64,000 nucleotides of DNA from Liolophura sinensis. Taxonomy: Eukaryota > Mollusca > Polyplacophora > Chitonida > Chitonidae. Below are positions 45,301 to 60,300 of this stretch, one piece after another. The stretch is taken from NCBI RefSeq assembly GCF_032854445.1, contig NC_088295.1, positions 12,389,385 to 12,453,384 on the forward strand. The letters run 5' to 3'. The position numbers and the translations under genes were made by a program. Positions within the stretch are counted from its first letter, which is position 1; each line of letters starts with the position of its first letter. The notes under the pieces are model-generated. The model was given only the letters and a program-made list of their open reading frames with translations. It had not been told where the DNA came from and searched no databases.

Positions 45301-48300
45301 GGATTCATGTTCAGAGACTCCTGAAATCATGGCTATCATTATCTCGAGGACTGGCAGATTTGTGTCCATTATCCAAAGTTAAGCGCCAAATTATATAAAG
45401 TTAAGGATAAAAAATTACTGGATTTACTGATTATTTTGTTCTATGAAATTATACAGGAGTCTATGCAGATAACTTTATCATCAAAAGAAATTAGCCATAT
45501 GTAAAGATAACATATTACATATGAATCCTTTATTACCAGCATCCTTGCAATCGTCTGCACTGGTTGAGCCATACGTGGTTGTTGTTGTATTTTCAGGACA
45601 CTCTTCACAAGTACTCTTTCCTATGGCACTTTGGAAATAGTTAGGAGGACATTCATAGCAAGGTACCAGCCCACGGACAGAGACGGTACCTCTGGGACAC
45701 ATTTCTGTTCAGGTGCAAATCAATACAGGTAATGACAAATTGTAACAACTGAAATATTGCATAAAATTGCCAACTATAACTTGTGTAAAATGAGTTCTAA
45801 AAGTTTGCTCATCTCCACAGACAATCATATAAAAACAAAAGCGGAGCAGTGAACACAATCTGGTGCTGCAAAGAGGCTGTAGTTACAAGTACGCAAATCC
45901 ATACCTCATAAGTCTCATAATGAGCCATGTTTGGTGGTGGTACCCGAACAGACCCTCCAAAAAATTTCTTGATTTCTTTAAACTTCCTCACCATTTCATC
46001 AATCAGAATGGGGAAAAAAAATTAACCTACCATATTTTATGTTAGTGTTAGGTTCCAATAAATAGTATTTGAGAATGTTAAATGATGAAACTGTTAACTT
46101 AGAAAGGTTCATTAGTGATCTCAATTAAGGCATATTTTGTGGTCATTAACTCACTGATTATTTCCCACAGAAACAAAACAGTGAGTGTTTGGTCACTAAC
46201 TGTACATGTACTTACCCACACACTTATCCTGGACTTGGGCCCCAGGGTTTTCCGTGCTGGTACCATCAGGACACTTCTCACAGGTTGTGCGGTTAACAAA
46301 ATAGTAACCAATAGGACACTCATTGCATGGAGGCAGACCAGTCTCAGACGTATATGGGCCCGAACAAAATGCTATGGATAGAGAGTACAGGTACACATAC
46401 CTCCTTAAATACCCATACATATGAACATACATACAGACTGAAAAATGCACTATTCACTCAGCTGTTATCAACATTTTCATTAACGATAAGCTTAAAACCA
46501 GAGAGATAATAAACAAGTTCACTGAATTTTATAACCATACATGATACCCTTCTCAACATAGTCTGGAAATTGATGGACATATATGACTTTGACAACACCT
46601 TCATCTAAGGCTCACAAAAATGGAAACCAATGCAACACTGTCCCAGTTTGAATACAGCAGCATTATATTGTTTTTCCTTACCTTTGCACTGACTCGATAC
46701 AGTGCTACCCATCTGTCTAGTTCCTTTGGAAACAGGACAAGATTTACATGCTGCCTGAGCCTCCATGTCGTTGTACTCATGTAATGGACAGGGAATGCAG
46801 TCTCTTCCTTCGTAGTATGTACCAGGTGGACAAGGAACTGTTGATGGAAAAACAAAAACACCTTGTATGTGTATATCCCAAAGCTTAACTGAAGGCACTC
46901 ATAACAAAGCCTAAAAGAAAAGACAACACTTGGCCAGATGCATTTATAGTATCCCTCAGAAAGTTTAAAAAGCAGTTTTTATTTTTGTGATGTTGCACAT
47001 CCGAAATATCGCAGTTCAAAGTAATAGGAAGCACCGCCATGTTATCAGTTTTATCCAATCAGGCGCAAATTATTTCTATAACCTCAGAAAGCATCTGTTC
47101 CTGCTTATATCACCTGAATCCTGTTTTACCCTTGACTTTAAGTGCAAACGGGACATGTTTCCACCTGTTGCTCTAACAAGCGCAACCAGTGGTCTATTAG
47201 GAATTCCATTTTTAAAGTTGACTCTGAGTTACCAAGAATGTCAGAAAAATATGCCTGAGACTTTTTAAATCTGTTTTCACCCCTCTTCCTAAACAGCTCA
47301 AGTTATGTTATTTGTTGTCTTTTCTTTCAAGCTACACAAAAGCTAAGATGGGGAATTTGCCTATAATAACAACCTAATTTCCTATAAAAATAAAAAAGCT
47401 CAGGAAATCTCTTTCCTTTGTTTTCTTAACAGGAGAACCCTTGCAGCAAAATAAGACTGGGTCATTTCTTTCATATCTTATTAGTATTGCTTTCAGATTT
47501 AAGCAGTAAATACTTTATTAGCCCAACCCTCTTTCATGGATATCACCTGAATGGACATAGGAGGCTTTACTCACAACACATGTTCTCCTCTTGCTTGTAT
47601 CCAGGTGGACAGTTGTCAGTTGATTGGATATTTTCCAAATGTACCACAGGACAGCCTATTTCCCTCTGAGTCAAATTCAGATTGTCACACTCCATCTCCA
47701 GTGTCTGATTAAAGTTTTTGTTCACAGCTGCCTTGCAAAGATCAAGATTTGCTGTGCTAACACTCAGTTGAAACTCCACTGATGCCTGCAATTTCAAATA
47801 GCCATGTCAACAATAGTATGCTTCAGAAAACATAATACACAATTCATGTCAATGGCAAAACAATAAGCAGCTCCATGTACCATTAATCCTACTGGAGCTC
47901 TGGCTGATCAGTGCTAATTAATAAACCTACCTTTTAGGAGAAAGATATATGTATGTAGGTACAGGCACAAGTAACTGTGAAAATGGGAACAATTTATCTT
48001 TTTGGTAGAGAAAAGATAGGTTTTCAGTACACAATCATTATGTTTCTCGTGAATTAAAGCAACAAAGTCCCATAGGAAAGATGTAAGACACCTGGATAAT
48101 CCTATGATTAAATAATACCAGACTCTCAAAGGGGTTTAATGTATTTCACTGACTTCCAACACAGGCCTTCTAAATGTTACAAGTTGACATGGTTACCATG
48201 CAAAGTACCTTTATCTGTAAACTTGTGTTGGGTCTTGATGCCTAATAAGAAACTATGTACTATATGTACATGGAGAAGTACACAACAACCTGACAATTTA

Positions 48301-51300
48301 CACAAAATTGCACACTATTTTAAATAGAATGAGGCGATTTGAGCAGACTGAGTTCAGGTCACTGAGAAAATTATGGCTGCATGGTTTTCAGAGAGAGGCA
48401 GTCAATGAAGCAAAGAGACAGACAAACTGCAAAATCCATTTTAATTTCCTACTTTTCTTTCTCCAAAGTGACCAACACATGAGTACATCATGTGGCTTTT
48501 ATCAGGTTTGACTCAAATATACCGATGGATGGCAACACCTCTCAAATTATCTCTTGCCAAAAAAAAAAAAAACCCGAATGAAGCCTGAAAAAAATACCTG
48601 GGTCAGGTCAGACATCCTGTCCGACAAGCAGTGCTTGACCAAGCTGGTTACAACATAGAGTTATCCAACAAAATAGAGAAAATCACTGATATCTGCAAAA
48701 ACCTGTCAATTACATTATTTACAATTTACATTATTAAGTTTTTTGATATCTGATAAATTAAAAAATTGGAGTTAAATATCCTTCCATTGATTTTACCACA
48801 GAAGTGTGAGTAACCATTGTATGGACATGTTGGTCACTTGGCTGTTAGACTCTTTTAGCCCCTGGGGTAGCATACATGTATGTCCCAGCCCTCAAACTAG
48901 ACAGAAATGGGGAAACGTGCATAGAGTGAATCCTGTGATTTTTACACATTTTTACATGTGAATGTGTCAAGGTAATTAGGTTATGTTGAATGGGGTTAAT
49001 GTTGAAAGTACATCTTATTATTCATTTATTTATTTGATTGGTATTTTATGCTGTACCCAAAAAAATTCCTGAGTACAGCATAAAACAAAGATCCAAAAAA
49101 TAAAACAACTTTTTTCATAGTGTGGCTAATTCTCATTCTAGTTTGGTCAATTAACTCATATCATAATAAACGTGCTCTTACTAATCAATTTGATACTACT
49201 ATCAGTGATTTATTAAACTGTGGTCATTTTTTTTTTTTTTTGGTTTGAAAGCCTTCTTAATACAAGTTCTATGCACTTAAAGCAGAGATTTGGCAGTACA
49301 TTTACTGACCACAGTAAATGCATTGAATGAAACTCATTACCTGATTTCCTAGATGCATCCAAAGCTGATCATTGTTTATGTTTATGTCTACATTCCCACA
49401 GCTTGTCATAACCTCTGGTATTCTCTCCACCTCATCAGGCAAATGCACCTTACATCCATTAAAAGCAATCTGAAGTGCTTCCATGCACCCAGCTGACAAA
49501 TCCTTCTGATCTGCTGTCTTGAAGAGCACTTTTGCAGGAATGGTGGTATTTGCAACTGGCATAGCTGGTCAGACATAAAGAAACCAAGAACATTAGAAGC
49601 TGCAATTTTAAACTCATCAGATATGGATGCTCATCACAACAGATGCCCAAAACACAATCTGAGAAAGTCACTGTGGTAATAACACCATAGAGCCAAATTT
49701 ATTTTATTTATTTGATGGATGTTTTATGCTGTACTCAGGAATATTTCACTTAAACAACGGTGGGCATTGCAGTGGGAGGAAACAGTGCAGAGCTCGAGGG
49801 AAAACCTATACAGCCAAATATATAAATGTTCTGCAAAAGAAGAACAGGCCAGGTTTCACTCGGCCTGATGTGAGTATGGTGTTACTAGGAGGGGCATGAT
49901 GTCTGTGGTCTTCAGCCCAGCAGTGTGCAGTGTTGAGACAAATCATCACTTCTGTCAGCTCATATACTGAATACACCCAAACAAGCACATCAGATTCCAA
50001 AAAATGTGCAATTTATACAGGAGATATACAAGTTTTGTAGTCATAATGTTTTCAAACAATATATGAAACCTGCCCTCAGAAAGTACATCCAGGTTAGAAT
50101 CTGGTAAGTTGTGCTGAAAACAATCTGGTCCAGTCTAGGAAAGTTGTGCACACTGTTAATATATATGTTCAATTACAAGGAATGTAAATTCTCTAATAAC
50201 TCATGATGTAGTATCAAATTTACTAATGGGGAGCTCGTAAAACTCCTCCCTGCCCGTATCACGATGGTCCACAGCTGTGAACTCATTTTTGCTTTCCTTT
50301 ATTACATCACAATAATTGGTATGTGCTCATAAAACATATATGAAGTTCACACCCGCTGCAACGTCGCATAAAAAAATGATGTCTTCAACTGTCACTTGGA
50401 CCTTCTGTATTCAAAAACTTGTCCTTGTATAGAGTTTTTGTTGAGTCACCAGTTCGCAATTCTCTTTACCCCTTTAGCCCCTATACCCAAAATTAAGCCC
50501 GAAATCAGAAGGATATATTTCTAGCAAGCACATGCCAAAGTGCAGAGTAAGTGAAAGATGCAACATCACTCATTTGTCTTCAGGCTGAAGTCCAACAATC
50601 ATACACAAAATAACAAAAATATGTCATGTGAAAAGAGTTCAACTTCAAAATGTCCTTTCCTAATAGAAATTTGGTTAGATTGCTATGATTATCAGCTATA
50701 AAATTGAAAAGATCATGAAACAATTGTTTGCACAAAGTTACCAACATGTTCGTCATATAAATAAAGACACTAAGGAGTTATTTTGGTTAAAGCTTATTGT
50801 GAATTTTTCATTAATATTAAACAGCCCATGTCTTAAGTTAAACTTCAAGTTTAATGAATGCATACATCTATGTACTTACGTTTAATGCACTGAGGGACAA
50901 CTGGTAGCATCAACCCATCCTCCATTGGCAATTCTATTACACCCAGATGGATTTTTTTTCCATGGATTATGTAGCCATCATTACATCGAAAATGACATGA
51001 CACAATAGAGTTTACTGTTTCACAAACAGAAACATTACCATTTAGCAGCAGGTAGTTGAGAATCAGTTCAGAAGAAGTTGCCACTGAAAATGAACCAGGT
51101 GACAAACAGGTGAGTTCAACTGACCACAATTAATACACATCTGAGTATGAAAGTAATACAACCAAAACAGTGCAAGCCACTTGCCTACTTGTTATCGTCA
51201 TGACCAAGCGAAGATGGTCTTGGCACCCCACTGAGTTTCCAAAGTCATGAGAGAAAGATAGAGATGGTCAAGCCAGAACATGGCCACTTCTGTTTCCTTC

Positions 51301-54300
51301 CTCTGAAGCAGAAGGTTGTGTAGTTTGCCTTCAAGTTACTTAAGTTTACTTGCGTTATATCTCAGACAATAGTAAAAGTTATTCAACAGCCTCATGTGAC
51401 TCACATGGCTGAAGGCAGGCACACCACATTAGACCTCATAGTCAAACTTTCTGCACTGTCATGATGTCAGCAACATCGTGTTTGCTGCTTCACAATTTAT
51501 GTGTGTTGACGCTCACTCTTTGCAAAGTTGCACCAACATTTCAATGTACTGATTTCAGAATACTGTCAAGCATATTATTTACATACATTAATGATGTTGT
51601 ATGTTGGGTGTGCAAATAAATCCTGTTTACTGTCGTCTCTATCTATCTCACACCAAGTATGAGTGTCTATACTCATTTCTGTCTTACCAGATCTAGCTGT
51701 ATCGCTATATACTTGCCTACTCCTAACCATCATGACCATGAGACAATTCCAAGTGATATCAAAGCAAGGAATTGACCAAGCAACTTCAGGAATGAGACAC
51801 ACATATATTCTTTGGTTTGTGACTCAATATTACTTTCTACAATACTTTAAACACAAAATTAAACTGGTTGCGGAAGCCAAGGTTTAAATGACCTGTTACT
51901 GATAGTGCTACCTTGCTTGAAAAGGTACATTTAGTTAGATCCCAAACCTGAATTCTGTGACCATTCTCTAGCTAGTACGCTTTGATGGTTGATCTGAATT
52001 CTATCCACATTTTACAAAATATTCAGGCTCTATGTGCCTCTGAAAATTCAGTTTGTGGCATTTTTCTTCACAGGCCAAACTCAAAAATGACAAGTTTTAA
52101 ACCAGAACATTTATTTATTAATACATTTCAAATGGTTTCCTTTGAAAACTGATGCAGTTATTAGAAAGAGCTTATTTTGCAGTAAAATGATCTCAATGAT
52201 TCTTATGCATTCATCAATGATTTACGACAAAAGGTCTTTTTTGAGAAAGTTTGATTTATGTACAAATGTTACATCTTTACTATTTTTGATGTTAGCCATC
52301 CTATATTTCTCAGTCCAACTGATATTGTAACATCACGCTAATCATCACCAATTCTACCAGAAAAGGTGACATCATTCTAGTTCCTAGCTGGTTTAAAACT
52401 TGTCCAGGATGGTACAGCCATCCATCTTGGATTCCTAGGTGAAAATGTGGCATTAAAACAATGTCAGATTCGGAATCCCAGAGGTGGACTTCCGACAAAA
52501 AGTGTACTTTATTGCTCATGGTCAGACATGTTTAAACAACACACATGGAAAGGTTTCACAGTATGGACATGGACAGGGAATTTTCAATCCCCTCACTCTC
52601 ACACAGTGTTTGGTGACAATAAACCGTTGACAATTAGGCTTGTGTGACTGTTTAAACAGTCTAATGTTCACTGAAGGCTTGTCTTCCACCAATATGGTGT
52701 GCATACTGATCTGCACACCATGTATGAATTTGGCTGAACAGTTGTGGAAATAGTTCACATATCATAGGTGTCCTCTGACTTGAGAAAATAGGTCAAAGGT
52801 CATTTGCCCAGGCCACAGACTGCATTGCTCAGTGAGTCCAACACATCAGAGAATGCATGAATGAAGTTTCAATGAATTTTTTTTTTTTTTTTTAAATATA
52901 GTACTGTACATACTGTAAATATGAATAACGACCACACAAAAGTCGGGACTTGAAAGTAACCAGTGTGGGTGAAATAAAGAAAATTATTTATGTTCCTTTT
53001 AGATTTGATTCCTACAAGAACAGACAAGTTCACCAATTTCATGACCAACTTTCACAAAACTTCCTAAATCAATTTTTCGTAACTTTTCTCTTCAATGACA
53101 TCGTTTATGGAACTATAACCTAATCAACAAAAAAAGTTTTGTGCAAATAAAACAGTTCCAAGAAATATGACCTATTAAGTTTTGTGAAGAGGCCCTGTAA
53201 CTTCACATGAATCAATGACATGACAGATGGAATTCTTTACAACAATACCCATTGCTCAAAATATCAAAGGGTTAAAGGTGTGGTACATGTGAATGATGCA
53301 GAATACTACACTATATAGTTACACCGATACTTTTATTGCCATCATAGAAAAAAACACAACAAAACTTGAAATCAGACCAGTGCAATAGATTAAAACTAGA
53401 ACTTGGTGCATTACGTACCTTGAACAAACACCTGGAACGAACAGACTGCAGTAAGGTTATTTCTTGTGGCTGTCACATACACCTCTCTCACCGTATCTAT
53501 GTCAGAGTAGCTTATGTCTAGTTCCTCAGGGTTAACAATGACCTCAGCACCTGGAGGCTTTTTCACCCAAGTGGAGACAGGAACCGATCGGCTGTCTCCA
53601 ATACGGGATATAAACTCTACCTTTGACTGGGGGCATTCTAGTATAATGGGATTCACATCTGCAGAGAGAACAATACAAACCAGTTTAGAAAGGGACAGAA
53701 GGAATGCTGCCTGCATCACTATATCCTGTAACAAGGTATTCAGAGAATACCTGTACTTCGCCTGATTAAGCAGTTTGTAAAACTGCATAAGTGTGAAGTT
53801 ATGTGACATATTCAAATATTGACCTTTAAACCAAAATAAAGTAGAATGATTGACACTGTTATACACACATATTAATTAGACAGTGCTAAGATCTTGGCAT
53901 TAAATCAACAATAAAGGTGAAAATTATTATACTGTCACAACTATGACTGTTCCATCGTATGCGTAAGGAGTGCAGAGCAGTGACTTCAATATGCTATGGA
54001 GTTGTAAATCACTGTGGCAGTAAAAGACACTGTGGGGAGGTTATATGCACAAATTTACCATGGATATGCAAATCGCACACTGCATTTGGCAATCCATGTA
54101 CTACGTTTGGCATCTGCAATCCTGTGAATGGCTAAGGAAATGTTGAGCTATGAGGTAAAAAAAACTCCCTTGATCTTTGATATGCAAATCCCTACCGACA
54201 ATTGGTTATCTGTGTACTATAGGTGGCCTCTGCCAACCTATGATTGGTCAAAAATTTTAAACACACTGGAAACCGACAACATGAGCATACCTCTCACAAT

Positions 54301-57300
54301 ACCTCTCCTTACTTCGTAAGGTGAGATAAAAATGCAAGGTATGTAATGTTTACAGCAAGTTCAAGACACACATCATAGTATAAATGGTTGTGCTTGATCA
54401 TAGCAGGTGTAGTTATGTCTCACCTGCAACTGTTATGGGCAAGTGACATTGGCTGTTTAACCCTCATCTCTGGGTGTGTAAATCCAGGTAGTGTGTGACA
54501 GGAAAGGTCTAAGTCTAACCTTAACATGACCTCACCTGTAACTGTTATGGGCAGGTGATATTGGCTATTTAACCCCTCATCTCTCGGCCTGTAAATCCAG
54601 GTGGTGTTGTGTGATAGGAAAGGTGTAAGTCTAACCTTAACATGACCTCACCTGTAACTGTTATGGGCAGGTGACATTGACTGTCTAACCCCTCATCTCT
54701 AGTTGTGTAAATCCAGGTGGTTTGTGACAGGAAAGGTGTAAGTCCAACCTTAACATGACCTCACCTGTAACTGTTATGGGCAGATGACACTGACTCTTTA
54801 ACCCTCATCTCAGGGTGTGTAAATCAAGGTGGTGTGTGATAGGAAAGGTGTAAATCTAACCTTAACATGACCTCACCTGTAACTGTTATGGGCAGATGAC
54901 ACTGACTCTTTAACTCTCATCTCAGGGTGTGTAAATCCCGGTGGTTGGGGTGTAACAGGAAAGGTGTAAGTCTAACCATAACATGGCCTCACCTCTAACT
55001 GTTAAGGGCACGTGACACTGTATGTTTAATCCCTCGTCTCTGGGTGTGTAAATCCAACTGGTGTGTAACAGGAAAGGTGTAAGTCTAACCATAACATGAC
55101 CTCACCTGTAACTGTTAAGGGCACATGACACTGTATGTTTAATCCCTCGTCTCTGGGTGTGTAAATCCAACTGGTGTGTAACAGGAAAGGTGTAAGTCTA
55201 ACCATAACATGACCTCACCTGTAACTGTTATGGTCAGGTGACACTGACTCTTTAACCCTCATCTCAGGGTGTGTAAATCCCGGTGGTTGGGGTGTAACAG
55301 GAAAGGTGTAAGTCTAACCATAACATGGCCTCACCTCTAACTGTTAAGGGCACGTGACACTGTATGTTTAATCCCTCATCTCTGGGTGTGTAAATCCAAC
55401 TGGTGTGTAACAGGAAAGGTGTAAGTCTAACCATAACATGACCTCACCTGTAACTGTTATGGTCAGGTGACACTGACTGTTTAATCCCTCGTCTCTGGGT
55501 GTGTAAATCAAGCTTGTGTTCTGCAGTAAGGGCTTGTCTAACTGTAATCCTCTTGGTTGTAAAACATCAGCCACACTCCCACTGAAGCCAGGCACCATGT
55601 ACCTCATCACTGTGCCATCTATTTGTGGGCAGGAGTTCACTGTGGGGAGAATTTCACAAAATATTAACAATTCTTGGAATAATGCTTTTACAACAAATGC
55701 AACAGAGCCATCAGAGTAATAAATATTATCACAACAGAACATTACTGTCATCAACTGACGCAAGGAAAACCAATTGTTTCTGAAGCCCATGTACATTAAT
55801 TATGTTCACACCTAATTGTCAACATTTATTGTCTACAATACGAACTATCTGGTGGTGTTTGGTTACAATGTTATCTTTACTTGTAAACCATGTTTACATG
55901 AGTTGCTGCTCCAAGAGAGTTATCTCTCTTGAAGTGCGATCCACATAACATCTCCCTTGAAGCTGTCAATTTTGGTGGCGGCTTATTTGAACTGTAACGT
56001 TCACCTCCCATTTTGGGAGGTATCCTAGTGACCACATAAGCTCATGTCATTGGCTACAGCGGTAGCTGACTAGATCCTTCAAATATTGTCATTTACAGAT
56101 AATTATTGGACCAAGACACACATTTAGTGTGCGACCTGTAACAGTCTTTATAAATTCAATAAATTTAATAAAATCAAAATTCCCCCCCCCCCATCCCCAT
56201 CAACCCTGTGCATATATATACTGTCTGCAGTTTGAAATGCGTTTACAACTGTCATGGGATCATTCCAGTGAAGATGGTGGGGGTCTACATGGGTATAGAA
56301 GGGTGAAAATGGCACTGACAGGATGTTAACTGGTCTGCATTCGTACCACGGGGAGTTAGGGGACAGCCGCACGTTTTTTCTCAGAACGTGTGTTTCTTAG
56401 AACTTGCTCGGTCTCTGCCTGTGTCATACCCAGAGTGGATTGAGTTAAGTTTTGAGATAAGAATCGGTTGCCTTTCGATTTTAGGTCTGCCTTTGACAAA
56501 CCATTGGGATCAGTTTTGGGGGTCTCCCGGAGTTTACCACGGGGCTGGTGAGTTAGGTTTGTGACAGCCAGTCATGTATTTCTCATGTATTACCCATAAG
56601 CCTTTCTTAAATAATTATTTTCCGGAATAAAATATGACATGCGGAACAAATTCCACAAATATAATATTTCTTGAGTTCTTGAGTTGAGTTGTCACTTTTA
56701 GCATGAGAGTTATTTAATAACTGCTTATATCTAAAACGGCAAAACGAGGAGTGTCCAAAGTTTCTGCTGTTTTACTACTAATTTTATCCAGTAGATTTAC
56801 CTGGTTCTGTGCAACTGCAGTAGTAGCCATTCAGAAAACTGGTGCAGTTGTTCCCATAATAACATGGCTGAGAATCACAGTGATTGATCATGTTTTCACA
56901 CATTTTGCCAGTATAACCTGTAAAGAAGTCATTTGTTTGGTGAGATATCATCAAATGTCACTTCTGATGCATCCTCATTTTAACATAAAAGGTTTTAAAT
57001 ATAATCATGTAGTTCTACATGTTTACAGTTTTTTTCACATATTTACGTGTCATCTTTGATAAAGAAAAATAAGCGAGAATAAATATGGTGTAAATTTTGA
57101 ACAATTATACTTCTTACTGTGACATAAACCCCATTGTGATGGATTTTACCTTGAGGGCAGTGACAGTATGGGTAGTGATTTTCCACACGGCACTCTCCTC
57201 CATTGTGACATTCGAACGTATTGCACAAATCCGCTGCAAACAGTTCAAATACAGCTCAATACATGCTCATTCACAAGCAACTCATGCAGAAGTAAGGAAA

Positions 57301-60300
57301 AAATATACCAAATACAGTGCTTCACATGAAGTTTGGTACTATGTATGCACTTTTCAGAGCACTTTAAATGATACTTTTGATGCCAACACTTGTGTTTTCT
57401 CTATAATTGGGAAATTTAGCAAAAAACCTCTTGACTGGCCCTATATTGTGGCTAAATCAGTCGGAATCAAGCAAAATGTGTCACTTGAAAAATGCCAACC
57501 TGCAGCATGATGTATGAAATACAGTGCATTGTATATCATCTTATACATAAATAAACACTACAATCTTACTTTCCCAGTCTCTCTGACCACAAACGATGAT
57601 GTTAAACACTCTCAAATGTTCTGATAAAATGATAAAGTCAAATACGTGCACAATTTATCGAAACAGATAAATCTTGATGTTCAGTTTCACATTTACATAG
57701 AGATAAGAAGGCAACTTCCACGAATATGATACATGAATCAACAAAAAGAAAAAATACCCAATGCAGTATATCCATTTTAATGGATACTTTTTATAATGAT
57801 TCAAAAAGTAAAATACTAGGAAATAAATTATTCTAGAAAAGATAAAACTATCACAGCTAAAAATAAAGATAAAAACATAAAAATTTACAGATGCAGCCAT
57901 AGATCTTAGCAAGAAGCTGCCATGATCAGGTAAATTAAGTCTTCAAGAGTAACAAAAATTCCAACTCACTGTCATTGAAGCAGTCTTTGGCCATGACTAC
58001 GCCTGTTGAGTTAGTGGTGTAACCTTCAAGACAAGCCTTGCAGGTGGTCTGGCCACCCTGATCCTGGTAAAACCCACGAGGGCATTCTGTACAGGGCTGG
58101 AGGCCCTGATTGGCAGAGTAAGTGCCCATTGGGCAGGCCGCTACAGCAATGAAGAAAACTAGTTACGTCACTATTAACAACAAACAGCATTAAAGCCTCT
58201 CTCTTTCTAAAACGTGCTCCAACATTTAAATCAATATACTGGTACAATGTAATCTGTATTTTGGAACAGGCAATCTTTCTTCTATGATGTGGTTAGAGCA
58301 GAGTTTGATGGACACTACTGCATCTTGTCACTTTACTGAAATCTTTCTTAAACAGCTATGTAATAAAAGCTGTCTGCACCTCCATGTCCACAGTAGGGTC
58401 TACATAAAAATGGTATAATATGTGAGACAGTGCCATACATGTAAAATTGTCCTCAAGAGAAAACAATAAATAGATATGACATGAAATATGAAAAGGGTAT
58501 AAATATGATAGAAACTATATAGTCCCTACTGAAAAGACCTCATCCTCAAACTACCTTGAAACACTGATATATGTAATGTTATGTGCATATCTAACTGTTG
58601 TATTATTATGAAATCCTACATGTAACACTCAAAGTGGGGGCATAGCGCTGTCTATTCAGTTGGTCAGCATATCCCTGTACATATTATATGAACAAATCTG
58701 AGCAGAGCATTCATAACCAATCAGCCATTACAAGCACAAATAATAATCATTCTTCCGAACAGATCAGATATTCTTTCCTCTCACCAATACACTGTGTGAT
58801 GTTATGTGATCCAGTGGCCAGTGTCTTCTCCCCAACAGGACAATGGGTACATGATGTGCTGTTTGTCCAGAATGTGTTGTGAGGACACTCGGTACATGGG
58901 GGGAGACCAGATGCTGAATACCAACCCACAGGACAAAGAGCTAAAACACAAGACAAACTCAAGGGTTGGTACAGTGCCATGCAAATTATTATAACTTACT
59001 TTCACTTATGTAAATCTAATGAAATAAATTTTACACTTTAATTATTTCAATATTATGTGCAAACTAAGAAGACAACATTTAAATGTACATGTAGCATAAA
59101 GTGAGTTTTTATGTTCAACAATTATCTCAACAAACCAGCTGACAATTTCTTATTAACAGTAGAAGTGCCATGTGGTACCAGGTACCACATGATATATGTG
59201 GAAATGGTGAAATAATCTTTGTTCTTTTTACTTTTACATGTCAAACATTGAGATCAGAGATACGTCAGGTCTCCTACCTGTACAGTGGGTAAGACTACTC
59301 CTTCCCTCCATGTAAGTGAAGAATCCATCAGCACACCTTACACAGTTCCTCTCTCCCTCATTTTCCTGGTATGTGCCAATCCCACAAGCCTCACACCCAG
59401 CAGTACTGATCATGCTTCCTGCTGGACAGTTCACTGATGGACACAGAAATGAAATTCAATCAACTGTAAAGTATTGATCTTGTTCTCTTGTTCTGCAAAC
59501 TGTAGCTGGCAGTGGAGGCAAATGATAACAGCATCCTTATATCACAGTTTTATATTAAATCTATGTAAATAGTTTTCTGTGCCTAATCTTAAGCACTGAC
59601 CTATCCAAAAAATTATTCAAACTTACAGCACCACCAGATTTCAGCATCCTCTCTCAGTTTTTGGTGTGAGGGGCAGGTGTAGTCATTACTTAATCGCCCC
59701 AGAGGCTGGCCAGTAAGAGCTGAACAGTTCTGAGATACTGCCTCTACCATGTGCAGGTAATCCAAGTCTGGGTTGATACCCTTCGTAGACAATAAGTCAG
59801 TCAATGTATCGGAGCAAAACTTAATACGCTCACTGCTTTCATTAATGGGTGAGTACTGTACAGTAAGATGGACTAAAACCTGCAAACACAAAAGGAGCAA
59901 AGGTTCACATTAACACAGAATACACTAGTAAACAGATTCTTATAAAATGTCTGAAAAATTATACCAGGAGCATACTGACAAAATGAACAAATGTGAGGCA
60001 TGACTCATCAACCATAATTCCCTGAGATGACCTGTATGTAGGTTTGATTAAGAAAAGTAAGCAGAACATCTTTCATTATTATTATCCTAATTCTCATAAT
60101 TTTGGGGGCATCCGGTCTGCTCTTTTTAGCCAATATACATGTAACTGTAACAAGAAAACACAACAAGAGAACACACTCTCCTTTCTCACATGGACAGTCC
60201 ATCAATAATGAACAACATGTCCATATCTTAACTTCTCCAAACAACTCACAGAGAAAAGTAATTGTTGCTTTCAACACTACAAATATCTGTCCTAAAAATC

